From assembly GCA_012976225.1 (NCBI GenBank), contig JAAVVG010000011.1:558001-622000 (forward strand): 64,000 nt of DNA. The letters run 5' to 3'. This DNA is from Golubevia sp. BC0850. Its lineage: Eukaryota; Basidiomycota; Exobasidiomycetes; Golubeviales; Golubeviaceae. Below the pieces are notes generated by a model. It saw nothing but the letters and a program-made list of their open reading frames with translations, searched no databases and was not told the DNA's origin. Positions 35,556-46,365 of the stretch are shown here, in pieces. The position numbers were made by a program, and so were the translations under genes. Numbering within the stretch: position 1 is the first letter of the stretch; each line of letters opens with the position of its first letter.

Positions 35556-37622
35556 CTAAAGACGAGCTGGAGCAGCGTTATCATCTAGATGAGGAGTAAG
35601 ATCGGTAGTTAAGAATTCGGAAGGAGCTTTTTGTCTGACCTGGTCGGCTAAGTATCTCTTCGAGATATCAACAGCCTTTGCATTTAATTTGGTTAACTTA
35701 GCGGCTTCTTGATCTAGTAATTCATCGATGTACTGAGGGGTGATCTTCTTTCCATCTTTAGTTGAAGCTCCGTGGTGGACCCATTGCCAAAGAAGTAATC
35801 TTGAGATTTCAGCAGTAGCGGCATCTTCCATCATGTAGTTAATTGGAACACATCCCATTCCGACCATCCAGTTGGCACAGTAACCTAGTAAAGCTGAGAC
35901 GTTGGCTCTAGCACCTCCTTCAGTGATTGCTCCTGGAACGTTAGAATTGAGAAGATCTAGAGCTGTAACCTTGACTTCCTCACGTCTGATATGGTATTGG
36001 TTTGGACCGAGCATGTTCTTGTTGAAGATCTCCAAAGCGATTGTGACCAAAGCTGGATGAGCTACCCAGGTTCCATCGTGACCAGCTTGAACTTCTCTGA
36101 GCTTGTCAGCTCTGACCTTGTCCATGGCTACTTCGTTGGCTTTTGGATCATCCTTGATTGGGATCTGAGCAGCCATTCCTCCAATAGCGGCGACTTGACG
36201 CTTGTGACAGGTTTGAATTAAAAGGTTGACGTAAGCTTGCATGAAAGGGACAGTCATAGTGACATCGGAACGATCTGGTAGGACTGCAGACTTGTTGTAA
36301 CGTTGACGCTTGATGAAAGAGAAGATGTAATCCCATCTACCACAGTTGAGACCCGAAGAGTGATCTCTCAACTCGTATAAGATCTCGTCCATCTCGAAAG
36401 CAGCAGTGATGGTTTCAATCAAAACTGTTCCACGAATGGTTCCACGAGGCATTCCGATGTAGTCCTGAGATAGGTTGAAGGCGTCGTTCCAAAGTCTGGC
36501 TTCGAGGTGAGATTCCATCTTTGGGAGGTAGAAGTATGGACCGAATCCGGAACGAACCAGCTCCTTTGCGTTGTGGAAGAAGTAGAGTCCGAAATCGAAG
36601 AGACCTCCAGACATTGGCTTTCCATCAATGATGACGTGCTCTTCGTTCAAATGCCATCCACGAGGACGAATGATGAGAGTAGCAGTCTGACCTGCTGGCT
36701 TGAGCTTGTACTCCTTTCCGTTAGAGGCTTGCTTGAAGTCGATGGTACGAGTGATGGCGGCACGCATATTGTGTTGACCATCCAAGCAGTTGGCCCAGGT
36801 TGGAGAATTGGAATCCTCGAAATCGGCCATATAGGTGTAGGCACTGGGAGAGTGGGAGGGAGAGCGAAGAAAGGTGAGCGAGGTGATTGGGAGAGGATCG
36901 GTTCGAGCTGTTTCTTCCCAGAAGGGTTGGTCGGCACTATCTCCAGCCCAATAGGGGAACATGTAAAGGACTGCAGCCAGACATTGGTCTAGCAGATGCG
37001 ATTGCTCTTCTACCCACGATATCCGAGGTCCTTCCCGCTCCTCCTCCAGTTCTACGAACTTCTACTCACCCAGAGTTAAGAGCGTTGATAACCATCTTCT
37101 TGTCCACTGGACCAGTGATTTCTACTCTTCTGTCTCTTAGACCTGGAGCTGGAGGAGCACACTTCCATGAGGAGTTCTCACGAATGTGGGCGGTTTGAGG
37201 AAGGAAATCGGGCAGAGCACCTCCATCGAATTGAGCTTGACGTAGCTGTCTTGCTTTGAGAAGAGTTTGACGAGTTGTGTCAAAAGATCTGTGTAGAACT
37301 GCTAAGAAGCGGATAGCCTCTGGGGTGAGAAGAGATTTGTGTTGTTCATCGATCTTTCCTACAAGAGCGAGAATTAAGCGGATGAGCCGAGTGGAGGGGT
37401 CAGTCAGATATTGAGATAGGAGGACAGGGAGGTGGGAGCAGGAGGAGAAGGAGGATAGAGAAGAGGAGAGGAGAGACAAGGAAATAAATGAAAAAAGTCA
37501 GAAGAATGTAGAAGTAGGAGAGGAGAGGAAAAAGGAGGGAAGGGTAGATGCGGGTAGCAATCTGGGGGAAAGGTTGATAGAGGAAACTCACCAAGAATAC
37601 GGACACCTTCGACACCAGACAT
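35556..37622 (-). CDS. Malate synthase, peroxisomal
   Basis: Exons on the minus strand: 37622-37592, 37358-37070, 36843-35556; 535 codons, close to yeast Mls1. Landmarks are the N-terminal clasp ([16 protein letters not shown]), [12 protein letters not shown], the substrate site [27 protein letters not shown], and the family signature [20 protein letters not shown]. The last residues are ARL, a type 1 peroxisomal targeting variant of SKL. The enzyme condenses glyoxylate with acetyl-CoA to malate in the glyoxylate cycle during growth on C2 compounds or fatty acids. A 226-nt intron separates exons 2 and 3 and stays open upstream of exon 3, so the ORF looks longer than the gene; conserved [15 protein letters not shown] fixes the junction. 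Confidence 0.95.
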
Positions 37623-37737
37623 GGTTGATAGTTAGAGTGAGTTGGTAGTTTGGTTTAAGATTTAGAAGGGGTTTTGAGGGAAGATTCCAAGTTCTAGAAG
37701 TTAGGGAGAATAAGGGAAGAGATTGAGTTGGACTCTA

Positions 37738-37743
37738 CTTATA
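37738..37743 (-). promoter_or_regulatory. TATAAG element upstream of malate synthase
   Basis: The minus strand reads GGTATAAG about 116 bases before the ATG at 37622. Confidence 0.35.
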
Positions 37744-37920
37744 CCAACTTTCACACACAGATTCCCGCATCACCCGAACTTTCTCAAAGCCACAGTTTCC
37801 GGTCGTTCATTTCGATTTGTTCATCGAACTCTTCAAATGGCATTCCAACATTCAAAGGTTCAATAGCTTTAAATCGATATTTCGAGAGAAGCAAATTACA
37901 AAAGGGAAGACGAGTGCACA

Positions 37921-39598
37921 TTACAAGCTCCTTGGTCTTCTCCCAACCTCACCCACAACTCCATTCTCGAAGCCCTTATTCCACCAATCTCTACCTTCCG
38001 GGATCTCAACCCCATTTCCGATATCAAAGTTCTGAATGAACCTAGCCAAGACTAAAGTCATCTCCGCCATAGCTAAGGTTTGACCTAAGCACGCTCGTGA
38101 AGGGGATCCCACCAACCCGAACGTAAGAGTGGATTCTTTTCTTGATTCAACATCCAACCACCTCTCAGGTTTGAATACTTGAGGATCATGATAAACCTCT
38201 GGATCAGAATTCAAGTCTGCAGCAGATATCCCAACTACCCATCCCTTTTTAATCCGAGTTCCATCGTCTAGGACCAAGCCTTCTTCCGTCACTTCTCTAT
38301 CTAGAGATCTTGGAACTGGAGAGGTGACCCTTAAACCTTCTTTAATCAGAGCTTGGAGTCTGGGTAGGGTTTCTAGTTTTGAAAGTGAGGGTGCAGCTTC
38401 AAAAGCCGTGTCCAAAGAATCTAGCTCTTGTTGTAGAAGCGTCAAGAATGAGGTCGAGCTTGAAGGGGCCTCCTGGTGCGATTTGAATAGATGTAAAAGC
38501 GTTAAGGAAAGAGTTGAAGATAGACTTTCAACTCCTGCGAAGAGCATGTCGGACTGCCGAAAGGGGAGAATGAGGATCGACTATGAGCCTTTTCGATTTT
38601 CAGAGACTCTTTCTTACTTAGCGACTCACCACATCGGCTGAAAGACTTTCACTGTTCCCGCAGACATTTGCTAGCCTAGATGCATAATTCAAGCCGCTAT
38701 CATTCTCCACGGACATCGTTTCTTCTCGAGCGTCTTCAGTCACTTTGTTTACGAAAGCATAGAACCTGTTGAGAGCTTCGACCTCTTCTTGAACTTCTTT
38801 GATTAGTCTAAACTTGAGTCCCAGAGCTTTGAACCCAGTAAACCATGCGGAAAGTCGAGGATTGTATAGAGCTAGTGGAACTCCTGAATTGAAATGATCA
38901 TTCACCAGTCCAATAGAGGACCTTTCGGTAGAGTCTTTGATTGTTTCCAGTAATTTTAAACCTCCCTTTAGCTCAGAGATGGATGAGTAGGATCGATCTA
39001 GAGCATATGTTGAGATGGCATCGATTGAGAAAGAACGAAAGAGATCCAACAGATTGACCTTCACCCTTATCGGTCGCCCGTGTTCATCTTTGCCCGATTC
39101 TTTGGCGTGAAATCTGTCGTTTAGATATTCAATCATCTCGTCAACACACCTCTCAACTCCTTCGAATCTTCTGCTTAGTTCTGACTTGCTAAATAGACTC
39201 TTGACGCAGTTCACTTTTTGAGCGTGTCTGAAGTTATCTCTCTCACTGAAGACTGTTGAACATCCTAGAATGTCGAAAGCGGAATAGGATTGGGCTTTCG
39301 GAAGTCTCGCTATATGCTTGATGAGTCTCTTTGAAGGATTGGAGAGATGGAGCCTTTTCGGACCAGTGATCAGAGCTGAAGACTTGAGGTTGCTGTGAGC
39401 TTTGAGGATGAGAGGAGTTGGGCCAGTGGAGGCTGATTCTAGAAGGAGTAGATACGGTAGATGAGAATATCGAGAAAGGAAGGACGGGTAGGATGGATAA
39501 CGAAAGAGTGACTCAATCGAGGACGAGAGTAAGAATGGAAGAATGATTAGAGCTGCTGCTATTCCCAGCTTTCCCGTATCAACATCCAAACCTATCAT
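37921..39598 (-). CDS. Cytochrome P450 monooxygenase
   Basis: Exons on the minus strand: 39598-38630 and 38553-37921; 533 codons, normal size. An N-terminal membrane anchor (GIAAALIILPFLLSSS) is followed by the I-helix DMLFAGVESLSSTL (AGxES in place of AGxDT), the K-helix ExxR in LIKEGLRV, the PERW loop (VFKPERW) and a heme-thiolate region FGLVGSPSRACLGQTLAMAE. The Cys and the Arg two before it are present, but the canonical FxxG part of FxxGxRxC is shifted or replaced. It would act in the ER with an NADPH reductase. The substrate is unknown; a neighbouring reductase may be coincidental. Confidence 0.92.
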
Positions 39599-39945
39599 AC
39601 TGCTGTCTGGAGCTCTCTCGAATTGATGCGTTGATGGGAAGAAGTGAGAGAAGATACGCAGAAAGACTCTTAGTTAGTAATCGGTATAACTCACATCGAA
39701 AGGCCGAGGCTAGTAGACCCCTATACCTTGGAAATCAAGTTCTCTCTCAAATGGCAGTGAATAAACTCGGATCTTTAAGGAATGAATTCAAGGGAAAGGA
39801 AAAACATTTTTCTCTCGGAAATGTCAAAACAGAGACGTCAGGCGTCAGATCCGAGTAGACATTGTAAACATCACTGCTTAGCATTCTAAATTAATTCACA
39901 TTATTCTTCAGCAACAAGGAAGGAGCCCAAAGATTTAGAAACCGC
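39599..39945. other. Intergenic between P450 promoter side and reductase 3' end
   Basis: The 347 bases lie upstream of the P450 start and downstream of the reductase stop, both minus strand. Nothing recognisable. Confidence 0.35.
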
Positions 39946-41286
39946 CTAGAGACTGGCTTGAATGGTGAGAGTCGAGGTCAAAAGATCCACGATAGACTCT
40001 TCCACAGATCTAAACTTGATTCCCAGGTCCTTAGAACTTCTCTCTTGAGTCTCCTTGGTGTAAGTAATCACTGGAGCATCGGCAGGCTATTTTGGGGAAA
40101 GCAGAGACAGCGTTTCAGAGTTTGGTTTTTCTGTGAGAGCGAGCGCGTGAACTCACGAGAGGCTGAACAGGAGTGACAGGTTTGGCCCACAGATTCTTTT
40201 GAGCGGGAAAGTTTCTGTGAGCAATGTCGATGAGCTGAGATGGAGATGGCTGTGGAATGAAGTTGGGAGACAGAGAGGGGAAGCTTAATTGCCTGCAGTA
40301 GGTATTGATACATTCTGTATCACTCACAGTCTCTGAATGGATGAGATATCTCTTTCCGTCCGTAGCTTCTTTCTTTACCAGAGCCTGCAAATGAGCTTTG
40401 GCGACATCGCGGACCTGTAACATTTGAGGGAGTGGATCGATGAGTTATAGCTCAACTTCGAAAGAGATGTTTCAGTAGAGTGACTCACGTCAACAGCTCC
40501 TACCGTCAAAGGAGCTTCATTGTCCGTAGAGATCGACTTCCAAGCTAAACCATTGGTTCCAGAGATTTTTGAAGGAGTAATGGTTGGTCCAAAGATGAAG
40601 GTTGGGTTCAAAGCTGTGAGAGTGAAAGATGGAGAATTCTTCTTCATGAAGTCCCAGGCAGCTCTTTCGGCTAGAGCCTTTGATGCCATGTACGCCTCCA
40701 TATGAGCTTCACTATTCAAAGCCATCTCGTAAGTAGTAGTATTCCAGTCATTCTCGTCTAGCTGAGACTGCTTGCGACCAATCAACGCTACGACTGAAGA
40801 TGTCAAAACGACTTTCTTGACCGAAGCACTCTTGTTCGCAGCTTCCAACATTCTGTCGACCCCTTTGATGGCTGGATCCAGGTATTGAGAAGCAACTTTT
40901 TTTGAAGAGAAGTTTGGATCTTGGAAGTCTGGAAGGGGTGAGGCGAGATGGACGATGTAATCGACACCTGAAGTCGCGAAGAGTCAAAGATGAAAGAGGT
41001 CAGAAAGACGGACGCTCATAGGCTGCTGAACACCGCATTCACACTAACCTTTGACTACTTCATCATAAGCTCCTTCTTTAGACATGTCGTTGACAAAGGC
41101 GAGTTCGATCCTACCTCCATTCTCCGATTCTTTGCCGAAAGACTTCTTCAGAGCGTCACCAGAGTTCTGAGAGCGAACGATGGCTTTGATGTTCAACTTT
41201 GTTTCTTTTAAGATTTGATCGATGAGATGTTGACCTATGAAACCATTGGCTCCGGTGATTAGAACAGTTCCTGATAAGGTGGACAT
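39946..41286 (-). CDS. NAD(P)-dependent epimerase/ketoreductase (dihydroflavonol reductase-like SDR)
   Basis: Exons on the minus strand: 41286-41049, 40967-40489, 40414-40328, 40249-40157, 40086-39946; 345 codons. It is an extended SDR: VLITGANGFIGQHL (GxxGxxG nucleotide loop), VDYIVHLASPLPDF, VVLTSSVVALIG, then the active-site YMASK (Tyr-xxx-Lys) and LNPTFIFGP. The C-terminus (VRDVAKAHLQALVKKEATDGKRY) fits yeast Gre2-like and plant dihydroflavonol reductase relatives, which reduce carbonyls with NADPH. A TATAAA on the minus strand at 41345-41350 lies 60 bases upstream. Substrate unknown. Confidence 0.92.
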
Positions 41287-41344
41287 GAGTTAGAGAGAGT
41301 GGGTGAGTGGATGTGGCAAGGAAGTGGACTTTCGCTCTTGAGAC

Positions 41345-41350
41345 TTTATA
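41345..41350 (-). promoter_or_regulatory. TATA box (TATAAA) of the reductase gene
   Basis: The minus strand reads GGTATAAAGTC, 59 bases upstream of the ATG at 41286. Confidence 0.5.
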
Positions 41351-41770
41351 CCTCTCCTCTCTGAACCCGAACTCGATCTAAAGACCGTGGAGATAGAGAT
41401 GTTCCTTCAAAGACGTGTATGTGGTTGGGTATCATCAAGGTATTCTCCATCCTTCAATTCTCCGTGTGCTTATCTCCGCGGAAGCTCGTCTCCTTTGTCT
41501 TCGACCGGGAGGATCGTAAGTGAGAGCCAACCGCCAAAAGTACAGCCTGGATTTTAAATCACTTATGGGAACAAGGGCCGCTAGGATAGAGCATAAGGAA
41601 AAAGAACGGCCTCAAGAAGTCGGTGGGAAGATGGGAAGAATGACGAAAAGCTCGCCCTCTCCCTCTACCATTTGGCAATCTGAGCATTGAATGTCGAAGG
41701 TATCGGGCTTTGTCTGGTACTCAATTCTGTGTTCTGCTGCTCTGCTGCTCTGATGGTCTAACAGACGAAT

Positions 41771-42358
41771 GGCCGTCAAAGACTTCACGTTCATGCGGAA
41801 TAAAATGGACAGAACAAGATTCACTGGGAAGGTTCAGACTGTTCAGACTACACAAGTGAGTTGGTGACAAAGATTCACGAGTTTTGTGGTCCAGAAGGTT
41901 CCGACTGATTTTCATTCGATCGTCTCTTCAGTACGATTTCTGGCAAGTCGACCCAAAGAGTTCCGCAAATCCAAAAGTGGTGGTCGATTCGAAAGAGATT
42001 CTGGAAGACATCAACATCTCGTTCGACAACGGAAGTCCCAACACAAGTCTTCAAAGCTTCCAATCTCAACATCACAGAGCTCCAAACCGAAGACGGAACT
42101 GAAGTAGCTTATGGAACCTACCCTTGCTCTCAAATTCCACCCAAGATAGGATTTTTGTTCAACAACCAAACCCTAAGCCACACTCTTTATGTGGATGAAG
42201 AAGCCAACATACTTTCGAAAGAGACTCGAAACGGTACTGCAGTTTGCAGGATCAACATTCTAGCAAGCAAAGCGATGAGTGAAGATGATGGTTGGCTGGT
42301 GGGGCAAACTTCGTTTCCAGGGAGGTACGTTCAACATCAATTAAAGAATATAAGTTGA
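41771..42358 (+). pseudogene. Relic of a pepsin-like aspartic protease (A1), C-terminal lobe only
   Basis: Two pieces resemble the second half of an A1 peptidase: KMDRTRFTGKVQTVQTTQ, a GTGAGT...TTCAG intron (41851 to about 41931), then YDFWQVDPKSSANPKVVVDSKE, and further on FKASNLNITELQTEDGTEVA, YGTYPCSQIPPKIGFLFNN and DDGWLVGQTSFPGRYVQH. The order and spacing match A1 proteases, whose second catalytic motif (DTGT) should follow KVVVDSKE but is missing; the frame changes once at about 42035, where GSPNTSLQ replaces the expected text. The first lobe with DTGS is not found upstream, and the gene lacks a signal peptide. It is best read as a decayed secreted protease gene. Alternative: a diverged functional gene with an exon I could not place. 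Confidence 0.55.
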
Positions 42359-42535
42359 AGTTTGCTCAGCTGAAGATACAAGGTTAGTTTGGTTGGGTGA
42401 TCGATGGGAGAGGAACTGCTTTGCTTGTGTTACATCGTCTCATGCTGGCATCTCGCGGAATTTTTCAAAGACAATTCTGCAAGCAAAAGAAAAGTTAGGC
42501 TAAAGTATTTACAATCCATAAAAGGTGAAAATGAA

Positions 42536-45500
42536 TTACTGAGTCAAAGTAGAGAACTGACTAGTACTCGATCGATGAATGTAGACTCCCTCTTCTTCTT
42601 CCTCTTCCTCTTCGGTCTGCTCCAATTCCTCTCCATCCCCAATCTTCAATCCAACTTGTTCTTCTTCATCTTCTTTAACCACCGTGATTTCAATCGGAGT
42701 TTTACTTGCAGAGGTTGAGGCCTCTCTATTTGAATTCGAGTTCAACAAAGAAGAAGTACTAACAGAAGATCCGACTTGATTCTTGCTATTACTAATAGAA
42801 CGTTGCAGACCTTTAAGACTTGGTTTCCTTAGAAGGGAGGATTTTCTCAGACGTAGAGATAAGACGACTGGACCAGTTGTTGAAGTTGGATCTTCCGAAG
42901 TTTGAGAAGCTGAGGTCAAAGAATCATTCCTTCGAAGAATTGGAGAAGAATTTGAAAATTGAAGGTTTGGATCTGTTTCTAGATCTAACACTGGTAGCCA
43001 AGGTTCAGGTAGAATACCACTGGGAAGAGGAATGAGGTTAAAAGGTTTCAGCACATTTCTCCACCTCGACCTTCATCTCGATTTGTTCATTTCACTTACG
43101 TAATAGCAGGATGGCCATACCTCCTCCTTCCAGTATTTAAAACTCCAGGGAAATAATCATTAGCAGGAGGTTGACTATAATCTGTATGCTTATCTCTTTG
43201 AGCAACGAAAAGGGTTTCATCTTTCGGTGCAGGTTTCTTCCAAGCCAATTTGCTAAGAGCTCTATCCGTTTTCAAAGGTCCTTTGTTTCTACGTAATGGC
43301 TTCAAACCCACAGGAAGTAAGGAGCCTAAACCATCTCCATCTCCATAAGTGTTGATCGATTGGGTTCTATCCAACCTTTTGGGAGTTGGATCTTCAGCAT
43401 CAACTAAAGGTGCAGTAGGAGTATTGGAACCATCATTTGAAATCTCAGCAATCTGTTCAACAGCATCAGGTCTTGAAACTTCAGCTATAGAAGCTAAATT
43501 CACATGATCTGAAAGAGGTTCAAAAGTTTTATGTAAATGATGTCCAAACCAAAGAGTGAACAGGACTAGCGGTAAACTTAAGAAAGACATTAAAAGTTGT
43601 TTTCGAGTTGAGAAGAGACTTAACTGAAAAATTTGGAAGAGAACCAAAGCCCAAATGCACCTTTGAGCAGATAACGGGAAAGCTTGACCTCTAGACTCGT
43701 AACTCTTGTAAAAGACGAACATCAATTTGTACTTGTAAACCACGTAACCTATACCGAAGTAGATAGCCCCAAAGATGTTAATGATTGGTGATACTACTCC
43801 ATAGAGAACACATAGAGTGAAAACGATTAGAGCTTGAGGGTAGATTGTTCCCATGAAAAGTTGAGGTGGAGCATTAAGTTCTGCATGTTCACGAGGAGTT
43901 CTAGTCCAAATCCTCTGCCAAGTTCTACTTAGAATTACTGGTAATTGTAAAAGTTGAATGGGTAAGATAGCCAAACTTTGAAGTACAACGTAGGAGAGAG
44001 AGAAATGTCTGGCTTTGGGCAACTCCTCAGAGAACTTCTGTAAGACAGAAAGGGGAGACTCTGCTAGATCTTCTAGAACTCCCCAAGCAGTTCTGGTGAT
44101 GAGGAAAATGAAAATGACAGAGACTAGTAAGAAACCATGATACTTCTTCATGACTGAGTATTCGATCAAAGACCTTGCTTTCAAGCCTTGAAGATAACCT
44201 GACCATTCCAAGAACAATGGCATCAAAGCATTGAAACCAGATAAGACGATAGAAGGTAAAGAGTTGGTGACTAGAGCCTTCAGCCTTTCATCTCTATCCA
44301 GCAGTTTCATCAACCATGGAGCGTATTTGGCGATAGCGTCGGTTGATAAAAGAGAAGCTAAGAAGAAAAGAGGAGGTAAATAAGTAATGAAGATAAAGAT
44401 GATTAAGACGCTGACCATGAGCTGCCTAGTTCTTCTTTCTCCAGGAGGCAGAGATACGTTCGACCAAACGATGTCTCTAGGTTCTGGAGCCAGAGAGGTG
44501 GAGCAGAACCCGGGAAGAGGATAGTGGACCGTCTGAGAAGCGATTTGAGCACTTGAGGCATCGATGAAAGTAACGAATCCAACAGCAGTGCATTTGAATG
44601 CTAGTTGCTGTTCTTCCTTTTGACTTGATCCATCAATCTTGAAGTCTCCTTTTTCTGAAAATCCAACGATCCTTCTTTTACAAACTGCCTTGTCCAACTT
44701 TTGAAATCTCTTTTCCATCTCATTGATAGCATCTACTTTTGGAGAGAATGGATTGTAAGGAGAAACTCTCATCGTAGGTCTTGGATTTGAAGTCTTGATT
44801 TTCTGAACTGGATCTTGAGCATCTTCATCAGCGGTAGAGATGAGAGGTGAATTTTCTTCGTCGAGTTGATGTCCATCTTCTCTTCTCAAAGTAGCTCCAC
44901 CTCTATACTGAACCGGAGAATCTTCATCCTCATTCAACCATTCACCTTCTTCATTCCTTTTCAATTCCGCTCTTTTTCTAATGGCTTCCACAATACTCTC
45001 AGCATCATAACCAGTAATCTTAGTTGGATTCTCTAACCATTTAGTCCAAACTTTCTCCAATTGATAGAGAGCTTTTGCTCTTTGACTTAACAAATTCGCT
45101 AATCCTCTAGTTTCTCTAACCACACTTGTAGATTCAACTTTGAAACCCATTCCTTCAAAGTATTCAGCTAAGGATTTGTCATCTCTGAGATGAAGTGGTA
45201 GATTTCTAACTTCTACTGTTCGAGCTGGAATCGTAGTAAGAAGATCCAAGGCGTAAAGCTGTCTTGATCGAATGAATTTATGATAGTTCTTGTAGAGGAA
45301 TCGAAGAGTCAAGAGAGTTACTACGTAGGTAGTTAGTAGATGAGTCAAATGATAAAGTGAAGTTGAAGGGAAGCTTGGAAGAGAAGGAATTGGTGGCATT
45401 GGATCGGTTGTCCAACCTAAGATGCTCGTCGTTGAACTTGAAGAAGAGGTGATTGGAGGAGGATGAGTTTTGTTTGGACGAGGAGAATGACCTTCTGCGA

Positions 45501-46192
45501 AAGTGTCTCCTTCAGTGGTTCCGTGATCGTACCAATTGACTGGCATCAGTACAGCGCAAGACCTGAGAAAGGAAGTGAGGAGAATGGGAAAGAGGTTTAG
45601 ATTAGAGATTAGAGAGTCCTCCGATTGGCATACACTCTTCCCTCATTCCCAGCTTCAACAAGAGATCATTTGCTTTGAGCAGTATCCCGATTCAACCTTC
45701 AAATACCGTTTCTCGCTCCAACTCTTCCGAGATTGCTACTTCTAAGCCACAGCCCCTTTTCGCCTCTACTGACCAAATAGAAATGCAAGTGAAGAGCCAA
45801 AAGCTCATCTTAAAGAAGCTTAGAAGAACAGCAGCATCTAATCCTACGATATGCAAGATGTCCAATTCCTTAGCTTTGATGGTAGGTCTAATCCAAGAGA
45901 AGATGCCATGGTTCAAACCGGGAGCAGGTGGAGAGAAACCTTTCAAGTTGGTCCTTGGAGAGAATAGAGCTGTATGGTTCCTTCTTATTAGACAGAAAGC
46001 TAAGAAAGCTAACAGACCAATTGTTGAAGCTAGAATTAATTGCTGTTCGAACCAAGGACCTTCGAAGTCTCGGTTGGGGGCCCATGAGGGTGGTGAAGTT
46101 GAGGTTGGACTCGAGGAGGAGGTGGTTGAGGTTGAAGTTGATATTGTGCTTGGAGTCAATGGAAGCTGATGATGAACCATTTCGAGCTCCAT
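42536..46192 (-). CDS. CSC1/RSN1-type (OSCA/TMEM63, DUF221) calcium-permeable stress-gated channel
   Basis: Exons on the minus strand: 46192-45774, 45562-43100, 43070-42536; about 1,138 codons. The N-terminus has a membrane segment (LILASTIGLLAFLAFCLI) and the family opening PGLNHGIFSWIRPTIKAKE with LDILHIVGLDA. A long cytosolic loop (VEVRNLPLHLRDDKSLAEY) leads to the channel core: IVWSNVSLPPGERR, SVLIIFIFITYLPPLFFLA, several further helices and GAIYFGIGYVVYKYKLMFVF. The C-terminus adds a Ser-rich tail with a Glu run ending HRSSTSQFSTLTQ. The family opens to osmotic or membrane tension. The last intron is very short: 29 nt (43099-43071), or 35 or 41 nt with in-phase alternative acceptors, all leaving RNVLKPFNLIPLP in frame. 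Confidence 0.9.
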
Positions 46193-46365
46193 GATCAATT
46201 GAATTGAAAGTTCAAGCTCTTGATCGATGATGCGATGATGTTGCTGAGAAGAAAGAGAAAGTTGTTGAGATCTGAGATGTTGGACTGATCCTCTCCTCTC
46301 CTCTTCCCTCCCCTCCCCTCCCCTTCATCACTTCTTTGACTCTTTTCTTTGCAAGCTAAATTTAA
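46193..46365. promoter_or_regulatory. Divergent promoter between the CSC1-like gene and SEN54
   Basis: The 173 bases contain a pyrimidine tract (about 46290-46327, CTCC-rich) directly upstream of the SEN54 ATG. Confidence 0.4.

Noticed and set aside
36844-36962. Upstream start ([11 protein letters not shown]) for malate synthase
   Set aside because: This is intron sequence; conserved ALNSG joins [10 protein letters not shown] through the 226-nt intron.
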